64,000 bases of DNA, taken from NCBI GenBank assembly GCA_037954665.1, contig JBBMOL010000292.1, positions 221,001 to 285,000 of the forward strand, in the 5' to 3' direction. This DNA is from Laguncularia racemosa (lineage: Eukaryota > Streptophyta > Magnoliopsida > Myrtales > Combretaceae). A model generated the notes under the pieces. The model saw only the letters and a program-made list of their open reading frames with translations. It had not been told where the DNA came from and did no database searches. Position numbers and translations under genes: made by a program. Within the stretch, counting starts at the first letter, position 1. The number at the start of each line of letters is the position of its first letter. This document shows positions 10,470-23,937 of the stretch, piece after piece.

Positions 10470-12872
10470 CATATATTACTTGCATAAAGAAAAGTTTTAC
10501 ATTTCTTAGAATCTTAGTATGTGTAGATCTTCTTAAACACACCCGTATTATTATCGTGCGTATTCCTCTAGTTATATTTACAAAGACAAAGGATTATCTT
10601 GCTTCATGAACTTTCTCTTCTTCTTTTTTCTTTTTTTTTTTTTTGAATTAGTAAAAATTTAAGTGCATTGAAGCATTTTATCTAGCTGAATTCGAGTTGG
10701 TCTGCATTCAATGGCTGACTAAATTTTATACATATATGAGGGGAGCTTTTGAAATTCATATTACTGTAGGTACAGTCGTGCATTACAAATTTTTCAGAGA
10801 ATCTATAACAATAACAAGTAATTTTACGAACATAAGAAAAAATTACGAACTATAGCAAAATTACAAACCTTTTTTATTTTAATATATGTTATTGCTATTT
10901 CAAAGACTAGACATACATTCTAAATACTTTATTTATTAGATACTGAAAAATCCAATACAAATTCAATCATATATCTCACATAAATTCTCTTGCTATTTAA
11001 GCAGTAGTGAAAGTAGGAAATTATAACGACATTGAAAAACATTGTATATATTAGTCAATAAAAATCCAATGTCATTTTTAATTTCATTCACTTTTAAATG
11101 TTAGAATCGGTCTTTGGACTTTATAACGTTACGGCTATTTTTCGCTGGGATGCATTAAATTAGAGCCTTGACGTCATTTAGAACTAGGACGTAGTTAACG
11201 CGTTGCTGCAATAATTAAATAAAGTTCATATTTTCCTGATCGAAATTATAGATTAGTAGTCAAAATAAAATCTTATAATTTATTGGCATCCTATAAAAAA
11301 ATCAGTTACAGATTAAGGGAAAAAAATGACTGGAAAAAATAATTTCCGAGTGAAGCCAAAAGTTGGAATGGACGTGACATTTTACAGTTACTCCATGTAT
11401 AATTTCAGTACAACACAACACCATCAAATAATAATATAAATTAGTTATCCAAAATATACTAATAATATACATTTTTCAAAGATCGCAATTGGATTTTTAG
11501 TCCAAACAAAAACAATGGCAACAAAAACTATGTCTCATGAGTGGCCATCACTCATCGCTGGCTACGTTGCTCACATATACCCAATACTTTTTCTTGGAGT
11601 CATATCTTATCAAATCATAAAAGGGGTCAATAGGGTAATCATCTACACATGAAAAAAGAAGAAAAGTAAATTACGAAGCCCATTACATGATAACACAATC
11701 ACATAGAAATATCAAACAAGCCTAATCTAATGCAACAAGTGATAGTTTAATTTATATAACAATCAATAAATTAAGCAATTAGGACGGGAGTACTCATTCA
11801 GAAACACAACGATGGACCTAGGGTTTGATACAATTGTAGAGGCCAACAAGGGATGACAAGAGCAACTAGACTTCACATCGAATCTCAACACCTATAAATA
11901 GCCTCATCTAGACTTCATTACCGTTATATAGTCATCACTATTCATAGTCCAACTATATCATATCACCTCCTGAATCTCATAAACTTGAGCAACTCATAAG
12001 ATATCTTCTCTCTACTTTTAGTGACCATTATTTGATGTGATTCCACCTATCAACTATCCATTGAGCCATCCTTGATGGCCTAAACACTTGAACTACCGTG
12101 GTTAGTTAGAACTATGATTGTAGCCATAGTTCCAAACTAAGGGTATCACTTACTGACTTAAGTAATCAAGTACAAGCAACAAGCAATTATTTAGTCAAGT
12201 TTAATTGTTAGTCTGGTTTAATATTTCTATCATAGCAAGTAATAGGCAATTACTGTGTACCTAAAAAATTGAAGGCTTTCTAAAAAGTTGAAGGTGCCCC
12301 CAATGATCACAATGGTTTTGTGTTTATATAATTGAAAAGAAGAAACTATAAGTTAATAATTTGCATTTTAAATGATTAATTATTATTAGTATTATTATAT
12401 GTGTATGTTCTTGAGTTTCTACAAAACTAAGGCTCATACCAATTATGGCCTAACTAGGGTATTAGCTTATAAAAGGAAAATAGGTCCAATTAGTTTCAAA
12501 TCGGGCGCACCTGATTAAAATAAATTAATTAATCATTTTTAATTAAAGTATTTTAACTATTTGACCTCTTGGTTTGGTCCAATTGGGCCCATGATGTTTT
12601 AATTTATTTGCTTAAGCCCAATTAAGTCTTCTAAGTCCAATTATTAAATCTAGGCTCATTTAATTTTTTTGCGTCCATTATGTCAAACTTAGGCCCATTA
12701 TAGTCCAAATGCTTTATTATGCCGAACTAAGTCCATTTAGTATCTTTAATTGATTTTGAGTCTCATTAAGTGTAAAGCCCATTAAGATATTTTATTTTAC
12801 TAAGGCTCATTTGGGTAATGGGCAATCAATTTTTGGAAATTGGGCCCATTAAGCTGATTTAAATTAATTAAG
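10470..12872. other. Spacer with GGGCCCA/AAGCCCA-rich section, no gene seen
   Basis: No coding sequence is recognised. From about 12460 to 12860 the motif GGCCCAATTAAG and variants (AAGCCCATTAAG, GGCCCATTA) recurs many times on both strands. This looks like a degenerate short-repeat tract of retroelement or spacer origin. Confidence 0.4.
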
Positions 12873-12875
12873 TTT

Positions 12876-12970
12876 AATTATAATTAATGTACCAAAATAA
12901 TCCTACAAATGAATTAATAAAGCCAATTATAATTAATGTACCAAAATAATCCTACAAATGAATTAATTAA
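12876..12970. repeat. 49-bp tandem duplication, two near-identical copies
   Basis: The copy starting at 12876 (AATTATAATTAATGTACC...) is repeated at 12925 with almost no change over about 45 bp, including ATAATCCTACAAATGAATTAA. The near identity suggests a recent slippage or repair duplication. Confidence 0.8.
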
Positions 12971-14192
12971 GCCAGTTTAATTAAATAAGCCTAGCTAGAC
13001 AATTTTATGGAAGAAACCTTATGGACTGACAATGAGGAGATGTTAGGTCAGTTTTTGGGCCAATTTGGATGGGTTGGTTTTGTTTGGATTGACTTTGGCT
13101 CATCTCAATTAAAATATGTTTTTATCAATCATTTTTATTAACCCCTTTTTCCATGTTATTTCCACAAAAATTGAAAAATCTATGTCATTAACACATTTTC
13201 ATTTAAGGGCTTAACTTAACAAGATCAAACACACCTTTTTGTAAGTTTTGATTTGAGAATTTGAGTCTAAATTCAAGTTTAATTGGTCATGAATTTGAAA
13301 AAAATGATGATTGATTTGGATTTTATGGGGGAAAAATCTAGTTGGAAACCTATTTGGTTAAAATCATGGGGGGAAACATTTTTTTGATGAATTTGAGTGG
13401 TCAAAATGCATCAAAATGGGTTTTTAGCCAAGAATATTGCAATTCCCTACAAAAAAAATAAAATAAAGGGAAATTTAGTAAAGCTCCTATTTAATTTAAA
13501 TTTTAAACGTGCAATTATTAAGAGCTTTATAATTGCAATATACCTTATCTTGGTAGGAGTAGTTGCACTGTAACAATAGTGCACCTTATTGAAGCTCTAA
13601 TGACTAAAGGATATAAGAGAAGAGAAAATGGATGCTCTCTCCTAATTGTTGTCATGAGATCACTAAGGTAAGGGAAACTTTAGTCCTTTAATCTTCTCTT
13701 TTCTTCCATACCTTAAGACTTAAGGGTTGCTAATACTCAAGACTTTAATGGTTTAGGAGAATTTGCAAGGATTATTAAAATATATATATATCTTTAAGTA
13801 TCCATGGAGATTCATAGAAAAAAGTAAGAAATTATTCTCTATTTGAGTTTAAATTATGAAGAATCACAATCTACTATGTGATTTGTTCTTAGACCAAAAG
13901 GATTTCACTTCCATGTGGTCTTAGAATTAGTGTATAATCCTATAATGATTGGAGTTCCAAATTTATGAAAGGTAAGGATCTATAACAATCATTATTTTAT
14001 TTCATTTATTTACTATTATCACTAAGAACCAATTTGGAATTTGTCATGCTATTACATTCATGTGGTGCCTATAGTGATAACAAAGTAGTAATACAATCAA
14101 AAGAGTACGACTGAAATCTTTATTCAAGTTTGATGGTTTGGGTTAATTTAGTTATAATTTGGAGATATATAACAGTTGTGAGTTAGGATTCG

Positions 14193-14224
<32 letters not shown>

Positions 14225-16255
14225 AGTTATTTATTTATTTATTTTGGATATATGGATTATACATTGTGTGTTTGAATTATTGTTGATCATATGTGATAAG
14301 TTTTTGATATAGTGGGTTGATCTTATAATGAATTAACATATTGGTAAGCATTATTAATAGGCATAATAAGGAGGCATAAGTTTTGTAAACAAGCCTTATA
14401 AGAATTTTAGATTTCAAAAGTTTTTAGGAATTATGTTAAAAGTTGTTGTTAATTGTGATTGTAGCAAATTATTAGTTGGTGTTGAATCAAAGGAATGGAT
14501 GAGAGTTGTTATAAGTATGGGATTTATTAGTGACCTATAAAATGATGGAATTTGAAATTTTGAGTTGTGAAATATTTTAAGATGTGACAATGATTTCTTA
14601 AGAGACCAAGTTTTTAGAAATACATGGTATGAATCAATGAATGAACAAAGCTTGATCCAATATGAATGATTTTTTTACGAATTTCCATTTTGAAAAAAAA
14701 AAAGGAAAAGAATGAATTAAACTTATAATCAACGTATAAAATGTTAGATAAAATAATTGTGGTTAGTATGTTAATAGTTAGTCTTAACAGGTAACAATTA
14801 ACATTATCAAATTATAATTTAGTTAGTTGGTAACAAGTCATTAAATTAAAAAGTTAATTATTTATTTAAGTTATTATAAAAAAAATGTAATGAAAAGTTA
14901 ATAGGTTAGAAATAATGTAAGCAATAAATGGGTATTTATGTGTAAAGGAGAATGTTAATCAAATGTCACTCCATGAGGCATCCTAAAGCTCATTTGAATA
15001 CACATTAAATGCATTTAATTTTTCAAACCAATTTTAATATAATAAATTCAACTATTTAAATTTGACCTCAATGTAATAGCTTATCAATAATAACAATAGA
15101 AGAGCTAACATTAACAATGTTGATAATGTTAACATTAATAACATTTTGAACATAAATCATAATTACTAATACTAATAGTGGAAACATTCTAACATTAATA
15201 GGTAATGATACTAATAAATGACATAACATATTACTTGGAAGCACTGATACTTAGTTAGATAAATTACTATGCAATAGCAATAATAAAACTAGTACATTTA
15301 TATATATATATTGTGTGTGTGTGTGTGTGTGTGCATGTAAATAAATAAGCAATAATAATAATACTTATACATGTATGAACATATATAAAAAATTTGGGTG
15401 AACAATAAGAACAGTAACTATAGTAAGTAAATAAATAATTAAGTAGTGTACATAATTATATACATAATCAATAAATAAAAGAAATAAGCAATCATAATAG
15501 TAAAATAGGTATAAGTAATTATGCTAATTTTCTTTAAATAGTATATAGTAATAGGAAAGTAGTTGTAAATAATTAACTGAGTTCTAAAGTAGTTGTTGAT
15601 TCATATTATCTAATAATCACTCTTAGCTATCAAAATAATACCTTCATATGATTTAAAGTTATATAATTGTTTCCGTAAACCCAGATCATAAGTGGTAATC
15701 GGTTACTATAAAATTAGGTTGAAATCTTAAATCACTAAGTGCAAGTCTTAACATATATGTTATACCTTGTATTAAGAAGTGGTGACATGTGTGATTTGAC
15801 AAGTATGGATATTCGGTATGTAGGTACATAGTCATTGTTTATTAGGTATACTTACTAAGATAGTAAATAAATCAACCTAACAAAAAGTGAAACCAAATAA
15901 ATTGTATGATGCTTGTGCTTAGGAAAGGCCTAAAAGGATATAGGTTGATGCCAGTGATTTAGAACACTCCACTCAGTGATCAATACGATTTTTCTAGCCA
16001 TCGTGCAACTTTATATTAATAGGATTCAGTTAGTTAAGCACTAACTTTCATGTTAATAGGTCGTTGACTTGGGCGAATTCATGTAATAGGTTATCATATC
16101 TAGATGAAGCTGTAAGCGAGTCATACTTGTGGAATGAGGATGCTTATATGGACACTTATATGTGGACTTGTAAGCTAATGGCTGCCCGACATTATTTTAA
16201 GGATGACACGATTTTTGTGGTCTTGGTTTCAATTATACATATTGTTACAATTTCG
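12971..16255. other. AT-rich spacer with microsatellites
   Basis: No gene is recognised. The stretch contains a (TAA)n microsatellite at 14193-14222 and a (TG)n run at 15312-15333. An open frame near 16064-16384 lacks an ATG at its left end and has no domain. Sequence around 13600-14000 has an LTR-like look, but I could not find a partner copy. Confidence 0.4.
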
Positions 16256-16259
16256 TTAA

Positions 16260-16715
16260 GGACAAAAACAATGGTAAGAGAAAATAATAATCGCAAGAAA
16301 ACAAAAGACACACAAGATTTACGCGGAAAACCCAAATCGGGAAAAAAACCACAAGCAAAGGAGAGGAGAAATCCACTAATTTGAAATTAGAGTACACAAT
16401 TGAGAGAATACAACTCAAAAAACAATCTCTCAATAATAGCTCTCAAAGAATTCGTATCAACCTCTTAATGCTCTCCCACACTCTTATTTTTAACCCTAAA
16501 AACACCTCATATATATATATATATATCGATACAAGTGTGAAACCTAGATAAATAAGATCTAAGTCGGCTCAAGGACAACCCAAAAGCCAGCGGCTTAAAC
16601 ACATACACCACTGGCTTAAATTCTACGCTACTGGCTTAAATGCTAGCGGCTTTCCAAGCTTCAAGCTGGTGGCTTTGAGCACAAATGCTACCGACTTTCC
16701 ACAAATTCGAGGCAT
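16260..16715. repeat. LTR-like segment containing a degenerate 20-22-bp microrepeat
   Basis: The segment from about 16290 contains an AGATTTACGCGGAAAACCC motif and CT-rich leader-like sequence similar to plant LTR leaders. It is followed by (AT)n at 16509-16526. Between 16587 and 16710 about six degenerate 20-22-bp units repeat the core CCAGCGGCTTAAA, CCACTGGCTTAAA, CTACTGGCTTAAA, then GGCTTTCC-type units. No second LTR or coding region was found, so a solo LTR is only one possibility. Confidence 0.4.
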
Positions 16716-18975
16716 TCATCAACACATATTATTATATATATATTTATTGTGCCAAAGTCATTAGTTACTCCAAACCTAGGGATACCTAAGGTTATACTAT
16801 TTGAATGATTAAAATTAAATATAATAATCTAGTGATTGTTGCATTAATTAAAGATTGATGTGTGTAAGTTGTATATGTATGTTCATGTGCATGTGTTTGT
16901 GTGACTACATGCTAAGCATTACCTCACTCCTCTAGGAACTTTATTTTTTTCAAGTGTAAACAAAATAAAAAATCTACATATAATGATTTTGGCATTGGGA
17001 TATGTGATTGGGTGCGTTGCTAATGCATTGATAGGAAGGAGTTTGTTTAAGATTTAATAATTTAATGATATATGTTTTGATTTTTCTTGTAAAAAAAATA
17101 AATTTGATGTTTTAGAATTTTTAGTGTGAGTTTTTGCAGATGTTAAATATTGGTGGATTTTAGTTGTTTGGAGCCTCAACATACTCATGCTATGATATCA
17201 GTATGTAGCAGACTATTCATGACCTTCATTTTTGGAGCATGACAAATATCTTGAATGTTCATGAACATTCAAGAACACTTTGAATTTTATCAATTTCTCT
17301 AAATTATTTAAATTTGTCATTTTAACCTAAAATTTAAGAGGGTTTTCAAGTAAACATTACATGCAATCTTATAGGCATCCAATTATATCAAATCTACTAA
17401 ATCAAACACCACTTATTATCATTCAAATCATTCTTAACAAGCTAGAAATTCTAGAAATTTTGATAAATTCATCCACATTCAAATTTATATGCATCAATGT
17501 AGCAATTTTGGGATTCTAAATCACCATACTTACATCATATATCAAAATTAATATCTTTTAATCCTAAAATCAACTAAAATCATCATTTAAATGTATCAAC
17601 TCATCAATTTATAGCTCAACCAAAAGTAAACAAATACTACAAATTTCATCAATTATCATCAAAATATTCATTAAATACTTTAGGTTATTAGACATGTAAG
17701 TTTAATCATCTTTATCATCAAATACACACCAATTAACATCTAAAACATCACCTAACCTGAAATTTAACTCATAAATCATCATTTAGACATTTTAAAGCAT
17801 GCAAATCACAAATCAAAGCACATAAAACACATTGAACAAAAGGCAAAGTGTCAAGATGCTATAAAATCCCAAATCAACTATGAAATTTTCATATTAACCT
17901 TACTCTTAAGCATTCAAACTTTGTCTAAGCTTTAATTTAACCTATCTAGCACCTTATTAACACATTATTTATTTGCAATTTTTAAATATGATTTTAAATA
18001 TAAGTACTTTTTTCCTAATCTAATCAAATTGGGTATACAAATAAAACATACCAATGTCATAATTTGGCTCATTATTTTTTTGGTCCTATCTTAATTATGT
18101 CTAATTAGCTTGTTCAACAAAAGTTCATTTATATACAATAATCGTACTGTAGCATGTATAATTTAGTGTTAAAAGTGTGATTTGCTTTATTGATCCTTTT
18201 TCTAGTTAAGGGATCCTTTGGTTTGATTTGTCTAAACAAAAACTTTATTTCTTGGAAGGCCTTATTCCCTTGCCTCTCAATGAAGGATTCAAGGAAGATT
18301 ATACATTTTTGTGATTTCCCCTAAACTATCCCAGCATGTGACAGAATTATAGGTCTCTTAATGTTTAATTGTTCAAATTTCTTTAAACACCTAGATAGCA
18401 TGTCTATCAATTCTTAAACATCACAAAACAAAATTTCAAAGAGGGATTAATGCCTTACCTTGAGTTAAGACTTTCACTTACTTCTTTAGTAAGATGTGTA
18501 GGGTCTATGAGAGAAAATTTCCAACTCCACAATAAACCACTAACATTAGAATCATAGTTAGTATTTGTACTTGTGATTTAGCTCCTATCACCAAACCACC
18601 AAGAGATTTGAGAAATACTTACTCCTCTTTCAAGGGGGCTCACAATTAAGAGGAGAGGATGTTTTTAGAGCCCCCAAGATTCTTCACCACCTAGATTAAA
18701 TACAATAAAACACTAGATTAGTGCTCAAGATTAAGTGAAACCAAGGTAATTAACTAAACATAGTTAAGGTTAGAAGGAGCTTTAGGGTTTTACCAAAGGA
18801 AGAGTCTAAAAAAAGTGAGCACTTTAATGGGGGAGGTGGTGGGACAAAGAGGTCTTAAAGGGAAATGTTTGCAAAACCCTAAGTTGATATGTGGGCCCCA
18901 CTTAACTTTTCTTAATGTTGATTCATCATATTGTGATAAGTGTCATTCCTTTAATGTAATTGGAGTTTTCTAATT
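16716..18975. other. Unassigned AT-rich DNA, possible decayed retroelement
   Basis: No protein is recognised. A 24-bp perfect palindrome lies at 17250-17273, just after a TTTTTGGAGCATGACA stretch that resembles the 3' edge of some plant LTRs. ATCA-rich DNA between 17300 and 17850 is low in complexity. The left copy of the LINE target-site duplication ends this stretch. Confidence 0.35.
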
Positions 18976-19959
18976 CTCCTAATCACCATAATTGTCCTCC
19001 ATTCCTCTCCCATAGAGAGAGCTTCCTCCCCATCGTAGAGAGTCATCACTCCATCACTAGGAGTTAATTTTCTTCCACTATATCTTATCATCTCAACCCT
19101 AACCAACAACACTACCCTTCACCCACCCTCCCCGTTAACATCCCTTTACACATTGTTATAAACCCTAACATAGGAACCCACTATCGAGCCATCATCCCTC
19201 AAGTCTAGCAAACACCATTAACCCTTTTCAAGCTATCCCACAGGAAATATTACCCTGCCCATACCTTGAAACATCACTTGCTAACCCGACAAATCCACAA
19301 CCTGATTTCTACAAATCCCGTAAACCCAAAGAACCCTAATTTTCAAATTAAGCATGACTGCCTAAAATTAACCCTACCCTAGTTAATGTAAACGCCATTG
19401 CAAGTGCACAGTCGACCCAATGACATCTATGAAAGAAGGAAAGGCTCATGAGCAATGTAAAGATAAGTTACTACCCCCAAATCCCCTAAGCTTCTCTCCT
19501 TTCTTTTATAAACTATAGAGTCATGTAAGGTGTTTCCTACATAGTATTACAATTTGCTAAGGTAATTTACCTTAAACTAGCCCTATAATTAGTATTGTTT
19601 TTAGACTTTTCCTTTAACATTGTAACGCATCTATGTCTTTGTTAGCTTCCTTTATCAAGGTATCATTTTTGCATGTCAAGCCTTGCATTAAATTCCATTG
19701 CTATAATAGTGTATCTATGTTTGTTTCTTGGTTTTCCTTGCCATTGTATTGTTTTTGTAACTCTAATTTCAAGTTAAATTTCCATTGCCGTTGTGTGTGA
19801 TTGGTAAAGACCTAAGCTAGTGGTTAGTCTTGTTGAATATAGTCTACAAAATCCTCTTCTTGACCCGTTTTAATCTTCCCAAATGTTCTGTATTGCTATA
19901 GGGGGACATTTTCCTCTATGAGTCAAATCCTAAATTCTACCTGCAGCACTAAAATTAAT

Positions 19960-20800
19960 ACCCCACCAGTTATTGAATTGAAAACACAACAAAAGGAGCC
20001 TTTAAAAGACAAAGTCATTATGGTGTGCAAAGTGATATCAAATACATTTGAAAACAAAGTAATAGTTATTTCAGTCTTAAAGAGGTCTTAGAAGAACTAT
20101 GGCATTTGTGAGATCATAGCCTCAAAACCAAAAATATTCGAGTGCAGTTTAGGGAAAAACACCAAATCCTCAAGATCATCAAGGATGGTTCGTGGGAATT
20201 CATGGGAAAGTTATTAGCACTCAATATTTAAGAAGCACACTAGAGCATAGAGGATGTAAGACTGGAAAAATCCCCAATCTAGGTGAAAACTACAAATTAA
20301 AATTGGATCAAATAACAAAAAACAATGCCAATAGGCTTGCAAAGAGCATTGGAGAAGTCTTAGAAATATAGTCAGTCAAAGTCAAAGGTGGAGCAACGAG
20401 GGGTTTTTTAAAGGTGAGAGTAAATGTGGATTTAAACCAGAGCCTCTAAATTAGTACTTAGGTAAGCAAGAATAGATCACACAAATATTATGTGCATTTC
20501 AAGTATGACAAGCTACTGGACATTTGTTTCATATGTGGATGCTTTAGACATTCTATTATAACCTATAGTGAGGAAAGAAATTCTAGAAATTCAACTCTAG
20601 CTTGAGAGAAAATGCAACCAGACCTTTACCAAATGACAATGGCTCTTCTAGCAATGTTTCACTTACTCAATCATTTTCCATAGAAGCGACTTCTAGTGAA
20701 TCTAGTCTAGCTATTCCGCTATATAATGTAAGGATTCTTACATGCAGTAGTGAGGAAAGGACTCCTTATCTAACCTCAACAAACTCAAACTAAAAGAAAG
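19960..20800 (+). pseudogene. LINE ORF1 relic (DUF4283-type domain plus CCHC knuckle)
   Basis: Broken frames give fragments matching plant L1 ORF1: GSWEFMGKLLALN, LAKSIGEVLEI, FLKVRVNVDLNQSL, then YDKLLDICFICGCFRHS, which is a CCHC zinc knuckle of the zf-CCHC_4 type. The last zinc ligand reads Tyr instead of Cys, and stops interrupt the rest. In intact elements this protein binds the LINE RNA. Here it is non-functional. Confidence 0.7.
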
Positions 20801-21479
20801 TATACATTCCCCCCCTTTAGGAAAACCGGATCCTCATCACAATAGCCATCCCAAGATAACCTCACCAACTCTCCCCTTTTAACCCAAAACCTCTAGAAAC
20901 ACCCCTTCAAACCCCCTGCAAAACAAACTCTAACCAATCTAATTCTAAAGAAGGAGAGCAAACAAAAATAACCAGCTCGATCAAGACCAAAACCATTCCC
21001 CATGAACCAACTCAGATCATGACTACTCCTCACATGTAAATCGAACCATTTCCTTATCACTAGATGCACATAAACATAACCTATCACAATCCTCAAATGC
21101 CCATAATCAATATGTGATTGAATTTCCTAAGTCATCACCCAAACCATCTATAACCCTAAACCCCCTTAGACCTTCCTTGTCTCACCTTATACCTGCTCTT
21201 TAAACATTAGTAATCAAAAGGCATGTAGAGGAGCTACAAATGAGCCCAATCAAAAGACTGAAATTTGATGAGTCTAATAAAATTAAGTCCACATAAGAAA
21301 AGAAGTCCCCGAAGAAAAAAGACAAGAAGATAAAGGAATTAGAAGAAAGAAAACAGACTCACATGAAAGTCCAATGGATTTAATATCAGTGAACCTGATA
21401 AATGTCCCAAACCTTCCTACTAAAAATGATTCAAATGGCTATATTGGCTGGCTAAAATCAGCTACACAGGAATCATGAT

Positions 21480-21972
21480 CATCATCGGTTGGAACTACCA
21501 AGGCGTGGGGCCCCACCTGACAATTCAACACCTTTGGGACCTCATCTAGAAGAATAATTTGAGCATCATTTTCTTAATGAAAAAAAAAAACTCATCTAGT
21601 AAGCTTCAGGTTTTGAGGAGAAGAATGAGGTTTACAAACAAATTCTACGTACCCCTTACAGGTTTATCTAATGGATTGGCTTTATGATGGACAAACCATG
21701 TCGCAATAAGTATCTAAAGATCAAGCAAAAATCACATCAAATCTTTGGTGCATCTAGCGAATGGATCTCTCTTTACCCATATGTCTTAGATTTACGCTGA
21801 TTCGGACCTACATTCTCATTAGGGTTTGTGGAGAGAACTACAACAAATTGGATCTAATTTAACCAACCCATGGTTTTGCATTAGGGATTTTAATGAACTC
21901 ATGCATGATTTTAAAAAGGAAGTTGGAATGCCCAAATGTATTTATCTCATGGAGCAATTCAATTCAATGATC
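21480..21972 (+). pseudogene. LINE ORF2, amino-terminal part of the endonuclease relic
   Basis: The fragment opens with IIIGWNYQGVGPH, corresponding to the WNCRGLG start of plant L1 endonucleases. It later contains GLWRELQQIGSN and DFNELMHD, the conserved GDFNE block with the Gly changed, and MEQFNSM. The frame is broken by several stops. Homology stops near 21972, where the LTR-derived insertion begins. Confidence 0.7.
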
Positions 21973-22461
21973 ATTAAGGTTGTAAATACACAAATAATAT
22001 AATATATATATATATAATAAAAATGCAGCTAAGGTTAATATCGTAAATAATCTAAAAGGATTAAAGGTAATTTAGTAATTCGGACGATGACTATAAATAA
22101 ACTCTATTGACCTTTTTTCCTCCCTTTGTTTCTCATAAAACCCTAAAACTTTCTTATGCAAATCTATAGAGAAGGAGACGACATTTTTCCCATCACTAGC
22201 TTATCGGATTAAGGTAAGTACATAAATCAATGATTATGAATCATGATTTACGTATGTATATGGTAGCGTAGAGATTAATGTATTAAGGTTATTTACAAAT
22301 TTAGATTAATCTGTGATACACAAGGGATGAAATAAGCAATTCACCCATCACAATAATAATTCGAGTCAAGTAAGTATATCTACTAGTGTATTACATTATA
22401 AATTTTATGTTAGACGGATCAATTAGGTTAAATTGAATAGAAATCGACCTGAGGAATCAAT

Positions 22462-22700
22462 TTACGAGGTGTACAGTGAGATATATAGCCTCCCAAAAAG
22501 ACCGTGTTGGAGACCATGTTGAAAATCTAAGGTGAACAAAGAGATACACGGCCTCTCAACATAACTATGTTGGAAAAAAAATTTCAACACAATCATGTTA
22601 ATGAATAGTGAACTAGAGATACATGACCATGTTGAAAAAAAAAAAAACATAGTAAATAGAGAGAGATACATGATCATGTTGAGACCATGTTAAAAAAATA
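22462..22700. repeat. Degenerate minisatellite (GAGATACA...CATGTTG units)
   Basis: Units beginning GAGATA(T/C)A.(G) and ending CATGTTGA/AA recur about four times with varying A-runs between them. A similar style of repeat (AGTACACA.../GTGTATC) occurs in reverse orientation at about 51480-51740, supporting a shared LTR family. Confidence 0.45.
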
Positions 22701-22997
22701 AGTTTGGAAGAATTGTGAAGTTAAAAAAGTATAAAACAAAAGTGTATACCACATTTGTTGCTTGTGCTTGATAAATTAAATTTTTTTTTATGGGTTTAAA
22801 AATATTGTAAATGAACCAGATTTAGTGTGCATGTGATTGTGAATTGCTAGGTCTAAGAAACCGAGTGCGAGTCGGTGTTCTTAGGGTAGCACCTCGATGA
22901 TCGATATATGACATTGTTTTTAGTGGAGTTGTGTACCAAAATGATTCGAGTCTTATGTGGAAAGTTGTGACGTATATTGTGAAAGGTTGTAGTGTAT

Positions 22998-23165
22998 GGA
23001 CTCATGGACAGTGGAAAGTACCCACTATCATATATATATTATTATTATGTATAGTAAGGGACTCATGGACAGTGAGGAGTACCCACTGTCATATATATAT
23101 TATTATTATATATGATAAGAGACTCATGGACAAAGAGGATTACCTTTTTCATATTTATATATGTA
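22998..23165. repeat. 61-bp minisatellite, nearly three copies
   Basis: GGACTCATGGACAGTG begins units at 22998 and 23059, and a diverged unit (AGACTCATGGACAAAG) at 23120. The spacing is exactly 61 bp each time. The first two copies, including TACCCACT.TCATATATATAT, are almost identical. Confidence 0.8.
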
Positions 23166-23322
23166 TATATTGTTTATAGATGGATTGTGAAAGGATGTTT
23201 AGAAATGTTATATATGAAGATGTTTATGTTGTGATTGTGTATCGGCTAAAGATTATGAAAGATAAATAAAATTGTGAATGAATATCATGATGCATTTTGC
23301 ATGTGTTACATATATATTTATA

Positions 23323-23372
23323 TGATGAGGATCAACTAGCATAAAAAGGAATGAACCAAAGTCCCATACACT
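23323..23372 (+). repeat. 50-bp direct repeat flanking the integrase relic, left copy
   Basis: GATGAGGATCAACTAGCATA then AAAAGGAATGAACCAAAGTCCCA here matches 23926-23978 (GATGAGGATTAACTAGCATA...), with one substitution and an A-run difference. The right copy is in its native place at the end of the polyprotein frame. The left copy therefore marks a duplication or template switch that placed integrase sequence after a copy of its own downstream DNA. Confidence 0.75.
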
Positions 23373-23403
23373 CTCAACATTGTTGTGTGCTGTGATTTAC
23401 AAG

Positions 23404-23937
23404 AATTTAAAATAATGGGAGACATGTTTGTCTCATGTTGAATTTGCATACAACCGAATTGTGCATTCCACTACATCATATTCTCCATTTGAGATTGTAT
23501 ATAGTTTTAATCCTTTGACTCCATTGGATATTTTTCCTTTACCTGTTAATGAAGTTGTTGATCTTGATGGTAAAACAAAGGCAGAGTTTGTTAGGGAATT
23601 GCATGCTCAAGTTTAGACCAATATTGAGAAGAAAAACGAGCATTATGCTCATCAAGCCAATAAGGGACGAGTTAAGACCGTGCTTCAACCTGGAGACTGG
23701 GTATGGGTGCATTTGAGAAAGGAGAGATTTGTAGATCAGCGGAAGTTTAAATTGCATCCTAGGGAAGATGGACCTTTCCAAGTAGTGGAGTGCATTAATG
23801 ATAACGCTTACAAGATTGACTTGCCAAGTCACTACGGTAATGTAAGCGCAATTTTTAATGTTTCTGATCTTACTCTTTACGATATAAGTGATTCGAGGAT
23901 GAATCTTTTCAAGGAAGAAGGAAATGATGAGGATTAA
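23404..23937 (+). pseudogene. Ty3/gypsy integrase C-terminal relic
   Basis: Two frame pieces are separated by one stop at 23614-23616. The first holds SHVEFAYNRIVHSTTSYSPF, the end of the integrase core, followed by the P.LPVNE linker. The second holds LQPGDWVWVHLRKERF then REDGPFQVVECINDNAYKID and FNVSDLTLYD, the typical C-terminal integrase (GPY/F-like) tail of plant Ty3/gypsy elements. It ends EEGNDED, stop. In an intact element this joins cDNA into the chromosome; here only the end of the polyprotein survives. Confidence 0.8.

Noticed and set aside
12460..12860. GGGCCCA/AAGCCCA motifs resembling plant site II promoter elements
   Set aside because: They are numerous and scattered in both orientations with no gene next to them, so they look like repeat sequence rather than a promoter.
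16064..16384. A 106-codon open frame
   Set aside because: The left end is not an ATG, the sequence has no domain, and the right half overlaps LTR-like leader DNA.
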